Shown piece after piece: positions 56,053-64,000 of a DNA stretch of 64,000 nt; within the stretch, counting starts at the first letter, position 1, and every line of letters starts with the position of its first letter. The notes under the pieces are model-generated. The model was given only the letters and a program-made list of their open reading frames with translations, had not been told where the DNA came from and searched no databases. A program made the translations under genes and the position numbers. The stretch comes from Herbaspirillum sp. (GTDB lineage Bacteria > Pseudomonadota > Gammaproteobacteria > Burkholderiales > Burkholderiaceae_D), in assembly GCF_017744395.1 (NCBI RefSeq), contig NZ_JAGIBI010000003.1:496001-560000 (forward strand). The letters are read 5' to 3'.

Positions 56053-57645
56053 TCAAGCTCCCATCAGTGGCAACATTGGCCGTCCTGGTGTGATGCTGGC
56101 AGCGTTCTGGGACGGCGCCGCGAGCTTGAACACTTCCACCAATTGCGCCAAGGCGAGCGCTTGCTGTTTCAGCGATTCTGCGGCCGCGGCGGCTTGCTCC
56201 ACGAGCGCTGCGTTTTGCTGCGTGACATCGTCCATTTGGGTGATGGCCCGATTGACTTGGTCAATCCCCGTGCTTTGCTCGCGGCTGGCGGCCGCAATTT
56301 CGGCGATGATGTCGGTAACTTGTTTGACGCTGGAAACGACCTCCGTCATGGTGGCGCCGGCATGTTCCACCAGCGAGCTGCCGGTCTGCACTTTTTGTAC
56401 CGAGTCGGCGATCAATTCCTTGATCTCCTTGGCGGCGCTGGCGCTGCGTTGCGCCAGGCTGCGCACTTCGCTGGCGACCACCGCAAAGCCGCGCCCCTGC
56501 TCACCGGCCCGGGCCGCCTCGACTGCCGCGTTGAGCGCCAATATATTGGTCTGGAAGGCGATGCCGTCGATCACGGCAATGATGTCGACAATCCTGTTTG
56601 AAGATGCATTGATCGACGACATGGTATCGATCACTTCCGCCACCACGCTGCCGCCCAGCTCCGCGACTTCCGAGGCCTTGCCCGCCAGGGTATTGGCATG
56701 CTGGCTGTTCTCCGCGTTTTGCCTCACTGCGCTGGTGAGCTGTTCCATCGTCGACGCGATTTCTTCCAGCGAACTGGCCTGCTGCTCGGTTCTGGATGAC
56801 AAATCCTGATTGCCGAGCGCGATTTCAGATGAGGTGGTGCTGATGTTGGTCGCACCGGCGCGAATCCCGGAAATGATGCCAATCAGACTTTGCTGCATGC
56901 CCGAGATGGCATGCAGCAAGCTGCTGCGGTCGCGACGATGTAATTGCACCGGCGAGGATAAGTCGCCGCCGGCTATTTTTTGCGTGACAGCTGAAGCATA
57001 GGTCGGCTCTCCGCCCAATTCTCTAACGAAATCGAGAATGAAGCGCCAACCGATGACTGCCAGAAGAAAAATCGATACGGCACAAATGGCCATGAAAATC
57101 ATGGCGGCATGCCAGAACACTTGATTGATGTCATCGATATAGAAACCGGTTCCTATCCACCAATTCCATGGCTTGAACTCGACGATGCCATTCAGTTTCG
57201 GCACGACGCCCTGATCGCCGCGCTTGATTTTGATCAGCACCAGACCGTAGGTATCGCGATCCATGGCTTCTCGGTAAGCGATGGCATCTATCTTGCCATC
57301 CATGGTTTCACCCTGGGTGATGGTGTCGCGCACTTGAGGGTTGGGGTGGACAAAGGTCAAGCCATTCGGCAAACGCGCCCAGTAATAGCTTTTACTGTCG
57401 TTGTCCAGTTGCGACAAGGCGGTTTTGGCCGCGGCCTGCGCTTGTTCGCGGGTCAACGTGCCATTGGCTTCCAGGCTTTGGTAGTAGGTCACCAACTTCA
57501 TGCCCATCTTTAGCATGTTGACGATTTGCGCCTTGCGATCGTCCATCATGGATGTCTTGAGCGAGTACAGACCTGCTCCGCACAGCGCGCTCAGCGCGAT
57601 CACCGCAACGCCGACCAGGAGCATCAATCGTGTCGAAATTTTCAT
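56053..57645 (-). CDS. Methyl-accepting chemotaxis protein with Cache-type sensor
   Basis: 530 residues from ATG 57645 ([20 protein letters not shown]). TM1 about 6-28, a single periplasmic Cache domain about 30-178, TM2 about 179-200. The sensor has the sCache_2 hallmarks [20 protein letters not shown] and [12 protein letters not shown]; members bind small organic acids or related nutrients. HAMP and signalling domains follow, with the invariant tip [20 protein letters not shown]. No CheR-docking pentapeptide is seen. A longer frame upstream has no MCP similarity. Confidence 0.93.
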   Translation of the reverse strand: MKISTRLMLLVGVAVIALSALCGAGLYSLKTSMMDDRKAQIVNMLKMGMKLVTYYQSLEANGTLTREQAQAAAKTALSQLDNDSKSYYWARLPNGLTFVHPNPQVRDTITQGETMDGKIDAIAYREAMDRDTYGLVLIKIKRGDQGVVPKLNGIVEFKPWNWWIGTGFYIDDINQVFWHAAMIFMAICAVSIFLLAVIGWRFILDFVRELGGEPTYASAVTQKIAGGDLSSPVQLHRRDRSSLLHAISGMQQSLIGIISGIRAGATNISTTSSEIALGNQDLSSRTEQQASSLEEIASTMEQLTSAVRQNAENSQHANTLAGKASEVAELGGSVVAEVIDTMSSINASSNRIVDIIAVIDGIAFQTNILALNAAVEAARAGEQGRGFAVVASEVRSLAQRSASAAKEIKELIADSVQKVQTGSSLVEHAGATMTEVVSSVKQVTDIIAEIAAASREQSTGIDQVNRAITQMDDVTQQNAALVEQAAAAAESLKQQALALAQLVEVFKLAAPSQNAASITPGRPMLPLMGA

Positions 57646-58481
57646 AGTGTCTTTGAAGTGAAAAAGGCCCTGGGAACTTGTCCGTTGTTTTTCCTGCTGG
57701 CGTTGATTTGCCGTCAAATCCTCATGTTTTTTGTGTACTACGGCCTTTGGGGCGGCAACGAAGAGCGCCCGGAACGGATCGCAAAATACTTTCCGGGACT
57801 TTTCAAGCTGCGGTATGCCGTGTTTCTTTCTTTGCAGCGCGCAAGTACATCTGGTTATTTTAGGGATGAGGATGTGGAGACTCCACTGGCGATTTTCCAA
57901 AATCGTGCGACTATCGATCAGATTGAGCGATTAGTGAACAATATGCTGGTTGCCGAAAATAAAGAGTCGAAAACGCGCATCTGGCGTGAGCGTTGCAATG
58001 ATGAGAATGAGTGGCCAATGCATCGTTGCATTGCTTGACCACGACAAGTGGGGGAGACGTGAGACGCCCGAAATTTCTACTTCTGCCCGATCAGGGAAGT
58101 TGTACGCAGGCTGGACATTTCCCGGAACATGGATCGACGCTACATTCGATCTGAAGCGATCGAACCTATGAGGATGTGTATGACCGTGTAGCAGCCTTCG
58201 GAAGGCAATGGAGGGGGCTGATGGAAATAGACAATTCTGCGGGCAAATCAACACATCGCTTTATGTCAGATCATTGCCGTATCGGCATGGCAGGATTCTT
58301 AATTTTGATATAGCCGAGAACGTAGCGTGCTTCTAGAATCGATCGCATGCCAGTATCGCGGGCATGCGGGCTGGCACCGGTCTTGCTAAGCCGGCATGGG
58401 GGCAAGCCGGTTGTGATGGAACAGAGGGATGATCCATCTTCCGGAGTGCCGGGAACAACGCTGCAGGGGTGGAAAACAAGA
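57646..58481. other. 836-bp gene-free region between two divergent chemoreceptors
   Basis: No open frame here has a start signal plus family character. It is AT-richer than the flanking genes. It contains stem-loops near the second receptor, for example GCATGCC/GGCATGC (58345-58351 with 58361-58367) and an imperfect ACCGG-CTTGC inverted repeat (about 58376-58411). A 14-base string GCCTTCGGAAGGCA at 58194-58207 recurs at 62438-62451. Promoters for both receptors must lie here but I cannot place them. Confidence 0.4.
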
Positions 58482-60029
58482 ATGATCAAGGATATGCGTA
58501 TCGGTTCGCGCCTGGGTACAGGCTTTGCCGTGGTGCTGGTATTTTCAATGCTGGTGGCGGCAGTGGGGATCTGGCGACTCAAGACCGTGGCGCAGCAGAC
58601 CCGGCAGATGATGGATGTGCCGTTGCGTACCGAGCGCCTGGTCTCGCAGTGGAATACCTTGCTGTTGATCGCCATCCAGCGCACCACCACCGTGGTCAAG
58701 AGCCGCGATCCCGAACTGGAAGCCTTCCTGGCCAAGGAGGCTGCCGCCTCCAGCAAGGAATCGGCCCAGACCCTCAAGGATGTCGAGACGCTGTTGACCA
58801 GCGACGATGAGAAGAAGATGTTCGCTGCCATCAATGTCGCCCGCAAGCAGTTCCTGGCGATACGCGATGAGATCTATGCCGCCAAGAAGCAGGGCGATGC
58901 CGCCAAGGTGGACGAACTCTATCAGCAGCAATACATGGGCATCGCCAGGAATACCCAGAACGCCATGCGCGCCTTGCTCGATTTCGAGCGCGAGCGCATC
59001 GATGACATCTCCGCGCAAATCCAGCAGGCTGCCGCCAACAGTCAATGGCAGATCTTCGTGCTGGAAGCGGTGATCCTGCTCTGTGGCGTGGCATTCGCGG
59101 TGCTGCTCACCCGCAGCATCACGCGGCCGGTGCATGCGGCACTGGCCATTTCCCAGCGCGTGGCGGCCGGCGACCTGACCTCGCGCACGCAGCCCATGGG
59201 CCGTGATGAGCTGGGACAGCTGGTGGCGTCGCTGCAAGGCATGAGCGAACGCCTGCACGACGTGGTGTCCACGGTGCGCCACGGTGCTGACAGTATCGCC
59301 ATCGCCTCCGGCGAGATCGCCAATGGCAATCTCGACCTATCGGCGCGGACCGAAGAGCAGGCCGGCGCGCTGGAAGAGACCGCCGCCTCCATCGAGCAGC
59401 TGACCTCCAGCGTGTGCACCAATTCCGAGAACGCGCATCAGGCCGACAACCTGGTCCGCTCCGCCGCCTCCATCGCCGGCCAGGGCGGGACGGTGATGGA
59501 GGAACTGATCTCCACCATGGGTAACATCAATGCCTCTTCGCGCAAGATCGTGGACATCATTGGCGTAATCGACGGCATTGCCTTCCAGACCAATATCCTG
59601 GCCCTCAATGCGGCGGTGGAAGCGGCCCGCGCCGGCGAGCAGGGGCGAGGCTTTGCGGTGGTGGCTTCCGAGGTGCGCGCCCTGGCGCAACGATCGGCAT
59701 CGGCGGCCAAGGAAATCAAGCAGCTCATCGATGATGCGGTGGAAAAGGTCGGCGCCGGCAGCCAGCTGGTGGAAAAGGCCGGCAAGACCATGCAGGAAGT
59801 GGTGGACAGCGTGCACGGCACGCATTCCCTGGTGGGCGAGATCAGCACCGCCAGCCGCGAACAGGCCGAGGGCATCCATCAGGTCAACCAGGCAGTGGGC
59901 CAGATGGATGGCGTGACCCAGCAAAATGCCGCGCTGGTGGAACAGGCCGCGGCGGCAGCCAAGTCGCTGGAAGACCAGGCGGCGCAACTGAAACGGGCGG
60001 TGGCGTTCTTTGCCCTGCAGACAGCCTGA
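58482..60029 (+). CDS. Methyl-accepting chemotaxis protein, four-helix-bundle sensor type
   Basis: 515 residues from ATG 58482, nine bases after AGGGGTGG; the longer frame adds an unrelated N-terminus. TM1 about 12-32, a periplasmic 4HB_MCP domain about 33-187, TM2 about 190-206, then HAMP and signalling domains. The tip is again [20 protein letters not shown]. The sensor differs from the one at 4230-5777 and is not a recent duplicate. There is no C-terminal pentapeptide (ends FFALQTA). Confidence 0.93.
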   Translation: MIKDMRIGSRLGTGFAVVLVFSMLVAAVGIWRLKTVAQQTRQMMDVPLRTERLVSQWNTLLLIAIQRTTTVVKSRDPELEAFLAKEAAASSKESAQTLKDVETLLTSDDEKKMFAAINVARKQFLAIRDEIYAAKKQGDAAKVDELYQQQYMGIARNTQNAMRALLDFERERIDDISAQIQQAAANSQWQIFVLEAVILLCGVAFAVLLTRSITRPVHAALAISQRVAAGDLTSRTQPMGRDELGQLVASLQGMSERLHDVVSTVRHGADSIAIASGEIANGNLDLSARTEEQAGALEETAASIEQLTSSVCTNSENAHQADNLVRSAASIAGQGGTVMEELISTMGNINASSRKIVDIIGVIDGIAFQTNILALNAAVEAARAGEQGRGFAVVASEVRALAQRSASAAKEIKQLIDDAVEKVGAGSQLVEKAGKTMQEVVDSVHGTHSLVGEISTASREQAEGIHQVNQAVGQMDGVTQQNAALVEQAAAAAKSLEDQAAQLKRAVAFFALQTA

Positions 60030-60220
60030 GCGCAAGGAATCATCGCTGGCGAATTCGTGCCAACGATGATCCTGTTGCGTCGTGGATCGTCTTCGCCAAT
60101 ATCTCTAAGTATTTGATTAATTGATTTTCGTGCCGGACTTGTAATCAGGCGCTCCGGATGGCGAAACGTCCGCAATGCGCGGTAGTGCCGTTCAGCCAAG
60201 CCTTCCATCCGCAGATCGTC

Positions 60221-60240
60221 ATCCCGGCGAAGGCCGGGAT
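60221..60240. repeat. REP-like extragenic palindrome
   Basis: ATCCCGGC (60221-60228) and GCCGGGAT (60233-60240) flank a GAAG loop. This CGTCATCCCGGCGAAGGCCGGGATCC type of motif is a very common repeated palindrome in proteobacteria; read on the minus strand it gives the familiar GIPAFAGMT translation. The rest of the 394-base gap (60030-60423) holds no gene I can support. Confidence 0.75.
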
Positions 60241-60423
60241 CCCGTGTCTTTCATCTTGCCTCAACGGCCGTGGAACGACAGGTCCTGACTTTCCGTCAGG
60301 GCGGCGGAAATTCCAATCGCAATTTCGGCAAGGCAGGTATTCCCGGCAGGTTGAATTGCCGACTTCTTTGGTACTGGTGGCGGCGGAAAAATGAGGGAGG
60401 AAAGAGGGGGCCTGATTCAACAG

Positions 60424-61458
60424 TCACATGACGGATGCAGTACCAACGGGGCGCCCGGCCGAGCGTTGCGAACTGCGGTATTCTCCCGGCGTAACTCCGG
60501 TCCAGGTTTTGAAGGCGCGCAGGAATGAGTTAGTGTCCCGAAAACCAATCAGGAAAGAAATTTCTCCCGGCGAGATGGCGGAGCGGGTTAGATAATAGCT
60601 GGCCAATTCCTGTCGGGTTTCATTAAGAACGTCTTGATAGCTGATCGATTCGTCAGAAAGATGGCGCTGTAATGATCGCTTGCTTACCGCAAGACGACTG
60701 GATATATCTTCAATAGTGCTTTGGCCGCTCGGCAGCATGTCGAGCAGTGCGCTGCGCACGCGTTCCCGCATACTGGCTTTGGCATCAAGCTGGGAGAGGC
60801 GCGCCTGGAGCTCTGGTTCGAAAAACTGCCACATGGCGATGTTCTCGGTCAGGAAGGGCCGTGCAGCATCCTCTGCCGAGAAGCGGATTCGGTTATGGGA
60901 GCCTTGCTGCACACTGCAACCGAGGAAGTTTTCGCATGGGCCGACCTGGCTTGGCAGGGTTGCCAATTCCGTCTCGATCGGGCGAATCGCTTGCCGCGTA
61001 GCAAGACGTGCCAGTTTTGTGAGGAAAACGACCTCCATGGCGCCCAGGCTGCGCGGCAGCGGGCGGTCGTATCCGTAGCATTCAACGGTTACCTCGGTGT
61101 AGTCCTTGCTGATGAAGAGATTCAATGCCAATGGTCCGCAAAGGCGTTTGTACTCGACGAGCCGGGTGAGGGCGACATTGAGGTTCGGGCTGCACAGGCA
61201 GGCGAAGAGCGACGGATCGAAGGCTTCAACGGAGATGGCGCTGCCGAGTTGCAGCGGTAGCTGCGCGTCACCGACCATTTGCTCGAGGCTGTGAAAAATA
61301 CGAAAGTACTCGGCGGGAGTAAGCGAGGCATCTTTGCGGCTGAACAGATCGGCAGGCAGCTCGGCCAGTGCGAGCAAATCGCCAGGAGCGACGTTCATGT
61401 CGGTGAGGATCAGTTTCCAGCCGGGGTGCACGGCAAAGCGCGTGGCTTGTTTCATCAA
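60424..61458 (-). CDS. AraC-family transcriptional regulator (OruR-like ligand domain)
   Basis: 344 residues. The N-terminal two thirds (about 20-210) is the AraC ligand-binding domain found in OruR/ArgR-type regulators. The C-terminal domain has helix-turn-helix motifs IEDISSRLAVSKRSLQRHLSD and ISPGEISFLIGFRDTNSFLRAFKTWTGVTPGEYR. Its start overlaps the stop of the short-chain dehydrogenase gene by four bases, so both are cotranscribed and the regulator may control the pair. Base composition is somewhat less GC-rich than the housekeeping genes. Confidence 0.88.
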   Translation of the reverse strand: MMKQATRFAVHPGWKLILTDMNVAPGDLLALAELPADLFSRKDASLTPAEYFRIFHSLEQMVGDAQLPLQLGSAISVEAFDPSLFACLCSPNLNVALTRLVEYKRLCGPLALNLFISKDYTEVTVECYGYDRPLPRSLGAMEVVFLTKLARLATRQAIRPIETELATLPSQVGPCENFLGCSVQQGSHNRIRFSAEDAARPFLTENIAMWQFFEPELQARLSQLDAKASMRERVRSALLDMLPSGQSTIEDISSRLAVSKRSLQRHLSDESISYQDVLNETRQELASYYLTRSAISPGEISFLIGFRDTNSFLRAFKTWTGVTPGEYRSSQRSAGRPVGTASVM

Positions 61459-62237
61459 GATGCCTTTTCCATGGCTTGACGTGACATCTTCAGCACCGCT
61501 TTACGCGGCAATAGCGGGACAATCCAATCGAGCATGATTTGCAGCTTCTTCTCGTTAAAAGCCACCAGTTTTCCTCGTTCCATGGCCTTGTAGCCGCAGT
61601 GCGCTACAGACTCGGCCGACTTCGCGTTTTTCCAGACTTCTACGCCTTGCAGATCGCCGGCAGCAACAAAACCGGTAGCGACCGCGCCTGGGCATAAAGC
61701 CGTGGCAGTTACACCGTATTCGCGTGCTTCTTCGGCGATAGCCTGGGTGAACGAAGTGACATAGGCCTTGGTCGCGTAATACACCGCTTGCAGGGGGCCC
61801 GGCATGAACGACGCGGTCGACGAGACGTTCAGGATGCGTCCGCGCCGACGCGCCACCATGCCTGCCAGGTAATGATGAGTCAGGTTGGTCAGCGTTACCA
61901 TGTTCACCTGCATCATGGCTTGGTCAGCGGCAAGGTCTCGTTCGAAAAACTTGCCATGGCCACCGAAGCCGGCGTTATTGATCAGCACGTCGATAGAAAG
62001 TCCCTGCGCCTCGGTGGCAGCGAAGATCCTGTCAGCCGATGTGGGATCAGCAAGATCTGCGGCGATTACATGCACTTTTACGCCGTACCTCGTCTGCAGT
62101 TCATGCCTGATGGATTCGAGCTTGTCGCGGGAACGTGCCACTAGAATGACATCACCGCCTTTGCTTGCATGGATGCGCGCCAATTCCAGGCCTATGCCGC
62201 TCGAAGCGCCGGTAATCAATGCGGTTGCATTTTGCAT
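61455..62237 (-). CDS. Short-chain dehydrogenase/reductase
   Basis: 260 residues, classical SDR. The cofactor motif TGASSGIG (9-16), the NNAG motif (VLINNAGFGG) and the active site Ser/Tyr/Lys (NVSSTASF, then YYATKAYV) are all present. Arg residues after the second strand (VARSRDKLESI) suggest NADP preference. The C-terminal tail is hydrophobic and basic, as in SDRs of the YqjQ/DltE kind. The substrate is unknown. It is the first gene of a two-gene unit with the AraC regulator. Confidence 0.9.
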   Translation of the reverse strand: MQNATALITGASSGIGLELARIHASKGGDVILVARSRDKLESIRHELQTRYGVKVHVIAADLADPTSADRIFAATEAQGLSIDVLINNAGFGGHGKFFERDLAADQAMMQVNMVTLTNLTHHYLAGMVARRRGRILNVSSTASFMPGPLQAVYYATKAYVTSFTQAIAEEAREYGVTATALCPGAVATGFVAAGDLQGVEVWKNAKSAESVAHCGYKAMERGKLVAFNEKKLQIMLDWIVPLLPRKAVLKMSRQAMEKAS

Positions 62238-62484
62238 GATTTCTCCTTGATTCAGATTGAATGAATAAGGAGATGGTAGAAGTTTAATCTCTACAATTCA
62301 CTAGCACAATGCGCCATAAATAATTCCGATCGCGCCAATCTTGGATGCGATGAGCGCGGCGATCTGGCGGCGGCACATGCCGGTACGTCGGGTCAAGGCT
62401 TCACCGCATGCGGCATGGACGTGTTCTTGCGCTGGCTGCCTTCGGAAGGCAGTGGGAGGTGGGGCAAACCTAGAGGAGGGAAAC
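62238..62484. other. Gene-free stretch between SDR gene and tRNA terminator
   Basis: About 250 bases. Short minus-strand frames with HVHAACGEALTRRTG-type translations have no clear family. I considered a transposase or integrase relic next to the tRNA but cannot support one. Confidence 0.35.
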
Positions 62485-62520
62485 AAAAAACCCGCTCAAA
62501 CACGGGGTTTGGAGCGGGTT
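62485..62520 (-). terminator. Terminator of the tRNA gene
   Basis: A perfect 9-bp stem (62489-62497 with 62512-62520) and a 14-base loop run into six T on the minus strand. It lies 35 bases beyond the tRNA 3' end. Confidence 0.85.
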
Positions 62521-62554
62521 CTTGGATTCTATCGGACTGCTTAGAATCAATGTC

Positions 62555-62631
62555 TGGTGGTGATAGGTGGACTTGAACCACCGACCCCAGCATTATGAGT
62601 GCTGTGCTCTAACCAGCTGAGCTATATCACC
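62555..62631 (-). tRNA. tRNA with CAU anticodon (tRNA-Met, elongator)
   Basis: 77 nucleotides including an encoded CCA. The acceptor stem GGTGATA/TATCACC, D stem GCTC/GAGC, anticodon stem CAGCA/TGCTG with loop CTCATAA, a GGGTC variable loop and T stem GGTGG/CCACC with loop TTCAAGT are all complete. CAU could also be tRNA-Ile2 after lysidine modification; elongator Met is more likely. miaA lies 90 bases upstream on the same strand. Confidence 0.93.
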
Positions 62632-62721
62632 AGAAGCAAGCCCGCAACTATATTGGCATTGCCTGAATCTGTCAATAGGTAGTACTGTTTTTTATTGCCG
62701 ATACCGGTAATTCCGGCCTGT

Positions 62722-63678
62722 TCAGCCTTCCTGGCGGCCCATTCGGGCATTTCTCACCTGCTCCCATACCTTTTCCGTGGCATCGGGCGCATTGCAATCG
62801 ATCACGATCCGATCCGGCATCGAACGCAGCCAGGTCAGTTGCCGTTTGGCTAACTGGCGGGTGGCGGCGATGCCTTTTTCGCGCATGGCGGCGTAGTCGA
62901 TCAGGCCGTCCAGGTATTCCCAGGCCTGGCGGTAGCCGACGCAGCGTATCGACGGCAGGCCCGGGTGCAGGTCGCCGCGCGCGCGCAGCGCCTTGACTTC
63001 TTCCAGCAGGCCGCCGCCGTCGAGCATCTGGTCGAAGCGCAGGGCGATGCGCTGGTGCAGGACGGCGCGGTCGGACGGTTCCAGCGCCAATGGCAGCAGG
63101 TCGAACGGCAGCGGTTCCGGGGCCTTCTGCGACAGCAGGGAGGACATCGGCTGGCCGGTCAGCAGCGTGATTTCGAGCGCCCGCTGGATGCGCTGGCTGT
63201 CGTTGGGCTTGAGGCGTTCGGCCGTGGCCGGATCCAGCGCCGCCAGTTTGGCGTGCATGGCCGGCATGCCCACGCGCGCGGCTTCTTCATCCAGTTGCGC
63301 GCGCAGGGCGGGATCGGCTTGCGGCAGTTCGTCCAGGCCGTCGCGCAGCACCTTGAAGTACAGCATGGTGCCGCCCACCAGCAGCGGCAGCTTGCCGCGC
63401 GCGGCGATTTCTTCGGTCAGGCGCAGCGCGTCCTGGCGGAATTGCATGGCCGAATAGGCGTCGGCCGGGTCGATGATGTCGATCAGGTGGTGCGGTACCG
63501 CGGCCAGTTCCTGCGGGCTGGGCTTGGCGGTGCCGATGTCCATGCCGCGATAGACCAGCGCAGAGTCGACGGAAATGATTTCGCACGGGAGGCGGCGGGC
63601 GATTTCCAGGGCCGCGGCGGTCTTGCCGGAGGCGGTGGGGCCCATGATGGCCACGGCCAGGGGACGAACTGCGGTCAT
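62722..63678 (-). CDS. miaA: tRNA dimethylallyltransferase MiaA
   Basis: 318 residues. MiaA transfers dimethylallyl to A37 of tRNAs reading UNN codons, forming the substrate of MiaB. P-loop [16 protein letters not shown], the [16 protein letters not shown] block and the central [12 protein letters not shown] are intact. It follows mutL by three bases; mutL-miaA is a conserved pair. Confidence 0.97.
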   Translation of the reverse strand: MTAVRPLAVAIMGPTASGKTAAALEIARRLPCEIISVDSALVYRGMDIGTAKPSPQELAAVPHHLIDIIDPADAYSAMQFRQDALRLTEEIAARGKLPLLVGGTMLYFKVLRDGLDELPQADPALRAQLDEEAARVGMPAMHAKLAALDPATAERLKPNDSQRIQRALEITLLTGQPMSSLLSQKAPEPLPFDLLPLALEPSDRAVLHQRIALRFDQMLDGGGLLEEVKALRARGDLHPGLPSIRCVGYRQAWEYLDGLIDYAAMREKGIAATRQLAKRQLTWLRSMPDRIVIDCNAPDATEKVWEQVRNARMGRQEG

Positions 63679-63681
63679 CGC

Positions 63682-64000
63682 TTATTGTCCGCGCAGGAAC
63701 AGCTTGTCCAGGTCGGACAAGGCCATCTGGCTCCAGGTCGGCCGGCCGTGGTTGCATTGGTCGGCGCGTTCGGTGGCTTCCATCTGGCGCAGCAGGGCGT
63801 TCATCTCGGGGATGGTCAGGCTGCGGTTGGCGCGCACGGCGGTGTGGCAGGCCAGCGTGCCGAGCAGTTCGTTGCGGCGCTCCAGCAGCACGCGCGAGCC
63901 GCCGTATTCGCGCACGTCGCGCAGCACGTCGCGCGCCAGCGTCTGGGCGTCGGCGTTCTTCAGCAGCGCCGGCACCGCGCGCACGGCCAGCGTGGTGGGC
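63682..64000 (-). CDS. mutL: DNA mismatch repair protein MutL, C-terminal end
   Basis: Partial; the gene runs off the window. About 105 residues of the C-terminal dimerisation domain are visible, including [25 protein letters not shown] and [11 protein letters not shown], near the canonical CxHGRPT site. MutL couples MutS mismatch recognition to strand incision. The start is outside. Confidence 0.93.
   Translation of the reverse strand, partial: PTTLAVRAVPALLKNADAQTLARDVLRDVREYGGSRVLLERRNELLGTLACHTAVRANRSLTIPEMNALLRQMEATERADQCNHGRPTWSQMALSDLDKLFLRGQ

Noticed and set aside
57526..58038. 170-codon plus-strand frame in the long chemoreceptor gap
   Set aside because: It begins inside the opposite chemoreceptor gene, has no start signal and no recognisable domain.
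60145..60420. 91-codon minus-strand frame ending in GIPAFAGMT-like sequence
   Set aside because: It is the well-known spurious translation of a REP-type palindrome.
62301..62486. Possible transposase or integrase remnant beside the tRNA
   Set aside because: No catalytic motif, no terminal repeat and no tRNA 3'-end duplication were seen.
62555..62631. tRNA-Ile2 (lysidine-modified CAU)
   Set aside because: Possible, but the body fits elongator tRNA-Met better. Distinguishing them needs a tRNA model search for TilS identity elements.
1..64000. CRISPR arrays, prophage, complete insertion sequences, rRNA operons
   Set aside because: No regular spaced repeats, phage structural genes, transposases or rRNA sequence were seen anywhere in the window.

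Overview
The window reads as a chromosomal segment of a motile, GC-rich betaproteobacterium of the Burkholderiales. Oxalobacteraceae, and Herbaspirillum in particular, is the best guess. This rests on gene order (surA-pdxA-ksgA, miaB-phoH-ybeY-corC-lnt, glyQS-gmhB-plsC), on the many chemoreceptors and on protein character; no database search was possible.

Layout. 1-2458: end of surA, then pdxA and ksgA. 2459-2894: a gene-free nested inverted-repeat element. 2895-3818: a Tyr/Pro-rich exported protein and glyoxalase I. 4230-7786: two chemoreceptors, the second an Aer-like PAS redox sensor. 7885-19303, all minus strand: a housekeeping block (YgjP-type metallopeptidase, plsC, gmhB, glyS, glyQ, lnt, corC, ybeY, phoH, miaB). 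19560-24051: a LysR regulator divergent from an isochorismatase-family hydrolase, gdhA, an AraC regulator and an ABM-family monooxygenase. 24073-30683: a TetR repressor divergent from a three-gene RND efflux operon, with a near-perfect palindrome upstream of the operon. 30680-31892: a MetR-like regulator facing what looks like a remnant of metE. 31935-35722: a YcgR-like c-di-GMP flagellar brake, a third chemoreceptor and an Fsr-like MFS exporter.

35914-44160 is a purine-nucleoside acquisition locus. A LysR regulator is divergent from a porin, followed by a binding protein, two permeases and an ATPase of the polyamine/iron ABC class, then a nucleoside hydrolase and an adenosine deaminase. It ends in a few codons of what looks like a ribokinase, cut off at about 44210.

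44295-55642, minus strand, starts directly after that cut and is the most unusual part of the window. A single protein fuses a FecI-type sigma factor to a FecR-type transmembrane regulator, with a Fur-like site upstream. Next is an STN-containing TonB receptor whose Shine-Dalgarno sequence lies in a perfect 10-bp stem. Then come a VioC-like Fe(II)/2-oxoglutarate oxygenase, SbnB, a Y4yA/SbnH-like PLP decarboxylase, SbnA, a MATE exporter, an ElaA-like acetyltransferase and a DUF4198 periplasmic protein. SbnA and SbnB together make L-2,3-diaminopropionate, yet no NRPS or NIS siderophore synthetase is present. This looks like a compact, possibly undescribed metallophore system that arrived by insertion.

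56053-60029: two more chemoreceptors, pointing away from each other across an 836-bp gene-free region. 60030-62554: a REP-like palindrome, an AraC regulator and a short-chain dehydrogenase. 62555-64000: a CAU tRNA, miaA and the C-terminal end of mutL.
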